This document shows positions 51,040 to 54,699 of a stretch of DNA of 54,699 nucleotides, one piece after another (positions within the stretch are counted from its first letter, which is position 1; the number at the start of each line of letters is the position of its first letter). Source of the stretch: an uncultured Acidobacteriota bacterium (GTDB taxonomy: Bacteria; Acidobacteriota; Terriglobia; Bryobacterales; Bryobacteraceae); NCBI GenBank assembly GCA_902825945.1, contig CADECY010000044.1, positions 1 to 54,699 on the forward strand, read 5' to 3'. The translations under genes and the position numbers were made by a program. Below the pieces are notes generated by a model. The model was not told the DNA's origin, ran no database searches, and saw only the letters and a list, made by a program, of their open reading frames with translations.

Positions 51040-52344
51040 GTGAAGATTCGTGCCATTCTCGTTCCCGCGTTCGCCTTGCTGGCGATTCTCGCGAGCAAGA
51101 GCGTCAAGATTCCGGAAGCAGATTTGCACCGGCCCACGGCGATGCCCGGCCGCGTGATCCTCACGTGGGCGGGAGATCCGGCCACGACACAAGCCGTCAC
51201 GTGGCGCACCGATACCTCCGTGGACAAAGCAATGGCGGAGATCGCGCTCGATGAAGACGGGCCGGGATTCGTCAAGAAGGCGCGCACGGTGGAAGCCGTG
51301 ACCGAGCCGTTCGAGAGCGACCTCGGCAGGGCGCACTACCATTCGGTCCGCTTCACCGGCCTCACGCCCGGCGCGCAGTACGTCTATCGCGTGGGCGACG
51401 GATTCAACTGGAGCGAGTGGAACCAGTTCCGCACGATGCTCGACAAGCCAGCTCCGCTCACGTTCTTGTATGTCGGTGACGCGCAGAACGACATTTGGGC
51501 GCTCTGGTCGCGGCTTGCGCGCAACGCTTGGACCGAAGTTCCGAAAGCGGACTTCATCATCCACGCGGGCGACCTGGTGAACCGATCACTGCGCGACGCC
51601 GAGTGGGGCGAATGGCATGAGGCCGCGGGCTGGATCAATCGCTCGCATGTGTCGGTGCCCACGCCCGGCAACCACGAATACAATGCTCCGGCGAAGGACG
51701 CCGCGCGAACGCTGACTCCGCACTGGCGGCCGCAGTTCACACTGCCCGAAAACGGACTCGCGGAATTGCCCGAATCGAGCTACTGGTACGACATTCAGGG
51801 TGTGCGCGTGGTGGTCCTGAACTCGAACGTCAAGCAGACCGAACAGGCTGCGTGGCTTGATCGAACACTCGCGTCGGATCCGCGGCGGTGGACCGTGGTG
51901 ACCTTCCACCATCCTGTCTTTTCGGCGGCCGCGAATCGCGACAACAAGCCGTGGCGCGAAGCGATTCAGCCAGTGTTCGACAAGCACGCTGTCGATCTCG
52001 TGCTCACCGGTCACGACCACACCTACGCGCGATCCAACCTCACGAGCGGGATCAGCGGAAGGGCGGGGAAGAGCGGGACGGTTTACGTGGTCTCTGTTTC
52101 CGGGCCGAAGATGTACAACCTCGACCGGGAACCGTGGATGGTGCGCGCCGCGGAGGACACGCAGTTGTATCAGGTGGTCCGGATCGACGGCGACAAGTTG
52201 CGTTACGAGTCGCGAACGGCGCGCGGTGTCCTTTATGATGCGTTCGAATTGCGAAAGCAGAAGGGGAAGCCGAACCGGCTGGTGAATCAGGTTCCGGTGA
52301 CGCCCGAGAATCGAAGAGCGGCTGGAGCGAAGGCATCCGAGTGA
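51040..52344 (+). CDS. Exported purple acid phosphatase-like metallophosphoesterase
   Basis: A 434-residue protein with a GTG start at 51040 and a signal-like N-terminus (KIRAILVPAFALLAILAS). An N-terminal Fn3-like domain (VILTWAGDPATTQAVTWRTD, TPGAQYVYRVGDGFNWSEW) precedes the phosphoesterase with metal ligands in YVGDAQND, HAGDLVN, GNHEYN, TFHHPVFS and LTGHDHTYARS. This set fits a purple acid phosphatase. It would release phosphate from esters outside the cytoplasm. Divergent from padR. Confidence 0.9.
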   Translation: MKIRAILVPAFALLAILASKSVKIPEADLHRPTAMPGRVILTWAGDPATTQAVTWRTDTSVDKAMAEIALDEDGPGFVKKARTVEAVTEPFESDLGRAHYHSVRFTGLTPGAQYVYRVGDGFNWSEWNQFRTMLDKPAPLTFLYVGDAQNDIWALWSRLARNAWTEVPKADFIIHAGDLVNRSLRDAEWGEWHEAAGWINRSHVSVPTPGNHEYNAPAKDAARTLTPHWRPQFTLPENGLAELPESSYWYDIQGVRVVVLNSNVKQTEQAAWLDRTLASDPRRWTVVTFHHPVFSAAANRDNKPWREAIQPVFDKHAVDLVLTGHDHTYARSNLTSGISGRAGKSGTVYVVSVSGPKMYNLDREPWMVRAAEDTQLYQVVRIDGDKLRYESRTARGVLYDAFELRKQKGKPNRLVNQVPVTPENRRAAGAKASE

Positions 52345-52386
52345 TCGCCGATAGAATGTTCTCCATTTGAAAGGGGCGCGTCCTCG

Positions 52387-52494
52387 ATGACGACACGCTT
52401 TAGCTTGTTCCAGGGCGCCGCTGTGATCGGTCTCACCGAAGTTCGGTCAGCCGAACAGCACGTTGCTGCGACCCGCGATGGCGACGATCAATAA
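52387..52494 (+). CDS. Possible small ORF with LFQGAA motif (35 codons)
   Basis: An open frame starting ATG ACG ACA (MTTRFSLFQGAAVIGL) with AAAGGGG upstream. It is too short to judge by itself. It is noted because the LFQGAA stretch recurs in the next small frame with changes only at third codon positions. No homology is recognised. Confidence 0.2.
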   Translation: MTTRFSLFQGAAVIGLTEVRSAEQHVAATRDGDDQ

Positions 52495-52630
52495 CGCGGA
52501 TGAGCCGAGGCGGATTCGTTCAGGCTGGTACTTGTTTCAAGGGGCCGCACGCCTGCGGAGGAACATGAGCCGGGGCGCGTCCGCCGGGATCGCGGCGAAC
52601 GGCTTCTCTATGGGCTTGGAATTGCTCTAA
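52478..52630 (+). CDS. Possible small ORF with LFQGAA motif (50 codons)
   Basis: An open frame from ATG at 52478 (MATINNADEPRRIRSGWYLF then QGAARLRRNMSRG) to TAA at 52630, ending in a mildly hydrophobic segment. It overlaps the preceding small frame by 17 bases in another frame. No ribosome-binding site is seen. It may be spurious, or a remnant of a duplicated coding sequence. Confidence 0.2.
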   Translation: MATINNADEPRRIRSGWYLFQGAARLRRNMSRGASAGIAANGFSMGLELL

Positions 52631-52650
52631 ACCGTGCCGGAGGTGCGGCC

Positions 52651-53397
52651 GTGGCCCCCGGATTTGCGATTCAACAACTCTGGACCGCCGCCGAGCCATC
52701 CGCTGGACGTTTCGACCCGGCCAGCTTGGCGCCCCTACCCGGCGCCGCCCGCCGGTACCTGGGGCACGCGATCGCGGCGGGCACTCCTCTCGCCTCGGCC
52801 GTGAGACTCGAGATGCACGGCGAAATCAAGCTCGGTTCCTGGCGCAAGTTCACCGCCGAGCAAGTGATCCACTCGCGGCGCGGAATGATCTGGGCCGCGT
52901 CGGTGAAGATGTTCGGCCTACCGGTCACCGGATTCGATCGGATCATCGACGGCGAGGGCGAGATGCGTTGGAAGCTACTCGGACTCATCCCGGTCGTGAC
53001 GGGCAAGGGCCCGCCGGTCACGCGATCCGCATTCGGAAGGGTCGCGGGCGAATCGGTCTGGCTACCCTCGGTCTTGTTGCTGCCGGGCGCCGTCTGGAGC
53101 GAACCCGATCCGGCTCATCCCCATGTCCAAGTCACCGAGTACGGGGAGACCACCGACATCGGCCTCGCGATCGATGGAACGGGCCGGGTCGCGTCGGTGA
53201 AGCTCCAGCGCTGGGGAAATCCGGACGGCGGGCCGTATCGGTATGTCGATTTCGGCGTCCTGGCCGAGGAAGAGCGTACCTTTGACGGCTATACGATTCC
53301 ATCGCGCATCCGGGCGGGATGGTACTTCGGGTCTCCGAGGTTCGAGTTGGAGGGCGAGTTCTTCCGGGCCGAGATCGACCGTGCCGAGTACCGGTGA
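52651..53397 (+). CDS. DUF6544/DUF6920-like protein
   Basis: A 248-residue protein of unknown function from GTG at 52651. The family pattern is clear: LPGAARRYLGHAIAAGTPLA, VRLEMHGEIKLGSWRKF, GLPVTGFDRIIDGEGEMRWK, RSAFGRVAGESVWLPS and TFDGYTIPSRIRAGWYFGSP with EFFRAEIDRAEYR at the end. Beta-rich, probably soluble or periplasmic after loss of a membrane anchor; no signal peptide in this start. A longer version with a non-ATG start upstream cannot be excluded. It lies 61 bases before tusA. Confidence 0.75.
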   Translation: MAPGFAIQQLWTAAEPSAGRFDPASLAPLPGAARRYLGHAIAAGTPLASAVRLEMHGEIKLGSWRKFTAEQVIHSRRGMIWAASVKMFGLPVTGFDRIIDGEGEMRWKLLGLIPVVTGKGPPVTRSAFGRVAGESVWLPSVLLLPGAVWSEPDPAHPHVQVTEYGETTDIGLAIDGTGRVASVKLQRWGNPDGGPYRYVDFGVLAEEERTFDGYTIPSRIRAGWYFGSPRFELEGEFFRAEIDRAEYR

Positions 53398-53458
53398 GGA
53401 ATTTCTCGTCGGTCCCCTCATCTTTCGGCGATTCCCGGCCGATAAGGGTCACGTGGAG

Positions 53459-53671
53459 ATGCATCTCGACTGCAAGGGTCTGCGCTGCCCGATGCCCATC
53501 GTCAAGATCGGGATGGCGATTCGGGGAATCGAACCCGGCTCACGGCTGACGGTCGAGGCCACCGATCCGGCGTTTGAGCCCGATCTGGCTGCTTGGTCGC
53601 GCAAGACCGGGCACCGGGTGATCGAGTTCGCGCAGGGACAAGTTCAACGGGCGGTGGTCGAGAAATGCTGA
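53459..53671 (+). CDS. tusA: TusA-family sulfur carrier protein
   Basis: A 70-residue protein from ATG at 53459 (MHLDCKGLRCPMPIVKIGM); a GTG two codons earlier is possible. The CPxP motif (RCPMPIVK) carries the persulfide-bearing cysteine. TusA passes sulfur between proteins for tRNA thiolation, molybdenum cofactor synthesis or sulfur oxidation. The stop overlaps the start of the DsrE2 gene, which points to a dedicated sulfur relay rather than a general housekeeping copy. Confidence 0.92.
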   Translation: MHLDCKGLRCPMPIVKIGMAIRGIEPGSRLTVEATDPAFEPDLAAWSRKTGHRVIEFAQGQVQRAVVEKC

Positions 53672-54237
53672 GCGTCGAAGCGCCCACGGAATCGGGCCGA
53701 GTCGCGCAACTCGAGCGTGAGGTGGCGCAACTGACGTCGCGGCTGGACGCTCTCGACCAGCGGATGCCGCTCAATCAGGCCTGTTTCTGTCTTCTCTCCG
53801 GGGACTACGAGAGGGTCATGGCGGCGCTCATGATGGCGCACATGGCGGCGGCTCTCGAAATGGATGTCACGATCTTTTTCACCTTCTGGGGTGTGCAGGC
53901 GATCCGGAAGTCGAGGAGCTATCGCGGCAAGAGCGTCATCGAGAAGGCCATGGCCAGGATGCTCAAACGCGACATCGGCCAGCTCTCGAGTGGAAAATTC
54001 AACTTCGGTGGAATGGGGCCAGTCATCTTCGAGCACCTCATGCGCCAGAAGAACATAGCCACTCCGGCGGAACTGCTCGAAGGAGCGGGCCTGGCACGCA
54101 TCCGTCTGTCCGCGTGCATGACGTCGGCGGAGGTCTTCGGCATCTCTCCCGATGAACTGATTCCCGGTGTCACTCAGTGCGGCGCGGCGGAGTTCGTCGA
54201 GCAGGCCAGCCGCTCGAGGATCTGTCTCTTCATCTAG
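53665..54237 (+). CDS. DsrE2-family protein
   Basis: A 190-residue protein from ATG at 53665, overlapping the tusA stop (ATGCTGA). An N-terminal coiled-coil segment (RVAQLEREVAQLTSRLDAL) precedes a DsrE/DsrF-like domain with CFCLLSGDYERVMAALMMAH, VTIFFTFWGVQAI and RLSACMTSAEVFGISPDELI, where the conserved cysteine sits in SACMTS. A second cysteine (TQCGAAEF) follows. DsrE2 proteins work with TusA in moving sulfane sulfur. Its hydrophobic core may associate with the membrane. Confidence 0.88.
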   Translation: MLSVEAPTESGRVAQLEREVAQLTSRLDALDQRMPLNQACFCLLSGDYERVMAALMMAHMAAALEMDVTIFFTFWGVQAIRKSRSYRGKSVIEKAMARMLKRDIGQLSSGKFNFGGMGPVIFEHLMRQKNIATPAELLEGAGLARIRLSACMTSAEVFGISPDELIPGVTQCGAAEFVEQASRSRICLFI

Positions 54238-54241
54238 TCTC

Positions 54242-54646
54242 ATGAACGATTCTCCCAACAATCCGAAACCTGTTCAGGTAATCGTCGTCACGGGTCTCGA
54301 TCAGCCCAAGCGTCTGATGACCGGGCTCTCGCTCGCGGTAGCCTCAGCCGCGGCGGGAACGGAGGTCAGGGTCTTCCTCGGAATGGATGCCGTCCAATGC
54401 CTCGATCCCGAGGTCTGCGGACGCGTGATTCTCCCCGGTTTTCCCACGATTGCGGAACTCCTCGGAGTGATCCGCGACGCCGGCGGCTCGATCGAGTATT
54501 GTCCGCACTGCCTTCCTGAGGGCTGCAGCGATTGGGGCGCGCGTCAGGCGCCGCGCGGCGAATCCGCGTGCGGTTGCGTCGCTCTACCGGCGGGGCTTTC
54601 AACCTACGGTGTCCACCTTGGCGACTACCCCACCATCATCGTCTGA
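54242..54646 (+). CDS. DsrE-family protein
   Basis: A 134-residue protein from ATG at 54242, four bases after the DsrE2 stop. VIVVTGLDQPKRLMTGLSLA, VRVFLGMDAVQCLD, TIAELLGVIRDAGGSIEYC and a cysteine-rich stretch (CPHCLPEGC, ACGC) fit the DsrE/DsrF-like fold. Six to seven cysteines in a small protein suggest sulfur binding or metal coordination. It belongs to the tusA operon. Confidence 0.8.
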   Translation: MNDSPNNPKPVQVIVVTGLDQPKRLMTGLSLAVASAAAGTEVRVFLGMDAVQCLDPEVCGRVILPGFPTIAELLGVIRDAGGSIEYCPHCLPEGCSDWGARQAPRGESACGCVALPAGLSTYGVHLGDYPTIIV

Positions 54647-54699
54647 TCTCACCGCCCAGGTTGCAAGGCTCCACGACACCCTCGAGAGTGTCTCCGACG
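54609..54699 (+). CDS. Start of a gene cut off by the window edge
   Basis: An open frame from GTG at 54609 (or TTG at 54618) runs to the right edge: VSTLATTPPSSSDLTAQVAR then LHDTLESVSD. The heptad-like AQVARLHDTLESV segment resembles the N-terminal coiled coil of the DsrE2 protein. Too short to identify; it overlaps the end of the DsrE gene by about 38 bases. Confidence 0.35.
   Translation, partial: MSTLATTPPSSSDLTAQVARLHDTLESVSD

Overview
The window (about 54.7 kb, GC-rich) looks like a chromosomal piece of an acidobacterium, most likely of the Solibacter/Bryobacter/Paludibaculum side of the phylum. The basis is the gene content: a PadR regulator paired with an 885-residue duplicated orphan permease (ADOP type), two large Ser/Thr kinases with TPR tails, a bacteriohopanetetrol cyclitol-ether cassette (hpnI/hpnJ), and several twin-arginine-type sulfatases and esterases. 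The assignment is inferred from gene families; there is no rRNA in the window.

Region 1 (1-18.5 kb, all on the minus strand) is an envelope-biogenesis block. Read in the direction of transcription it encodes a Tad/Flp pilus machine (secretin, Flp pilin, TadE, CpaB, TadG, CpaE, TadA, TadB, TadC, a TPR lipoprotein), then polysaccharide export and control (SLBB outer-membrane protein, Wzc-type tyrosine kinase), a sulfatase, and a hopanoid head-group cassette (HpnJ radical SAM, two mini-transporters, HpnI glycosyltransferase). The last four genes are chained by ATGA overlaps. A divergent LytTR response regulator sits at the head of the pilus genes.

Region 2 (19.5-31.3 kb) is housekeeping mixed with accessory genes: a Ser/Thr kinase, purD, tRNA-Arg(CCU), a small exported protein, truB, an ankyrin protein, a CrtA-like plus DUF4166 pair, a PSMA-like M28 peptidase, and a broken DUF4351 fragment.

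Region 3 (31.3-41.4 kb) holds a minus-strand operon acpP-fabF-etfB-etfA ending in a small protein with the exact Thr1/Asp17/Lys33 spacing of proteasome beta subunits. It is followed by a second kinase with TolB-like and TPR domains, a six-bladed Kelch protein, a second sulfatase and an M24 aminopeptidase.

Region 4 (41.4-42.0 kb) is a 630-base gap between convergent genes. It carries a tandem repeat, a sigma-54-like promoter, and two strongly structured elements, the first ending in a U-tract. It is the best candidate here for undescribed non-coding RNA.

Region 5 (42-54.7 kb) has modB-modC-fmdE-thiE (translationally coupled), an O-methyltransferase, a carboxylesterase, the ADOP permease with PadR, a purple acid phosphatase, a DUF6544 protein, and at the right edge a TusA/DsrE2/DsrE sulfur-trafficking cluster that runs off the window.

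All start sites, promoters and RNA structures were judged by eye from the sequence; no search or folding program was run.
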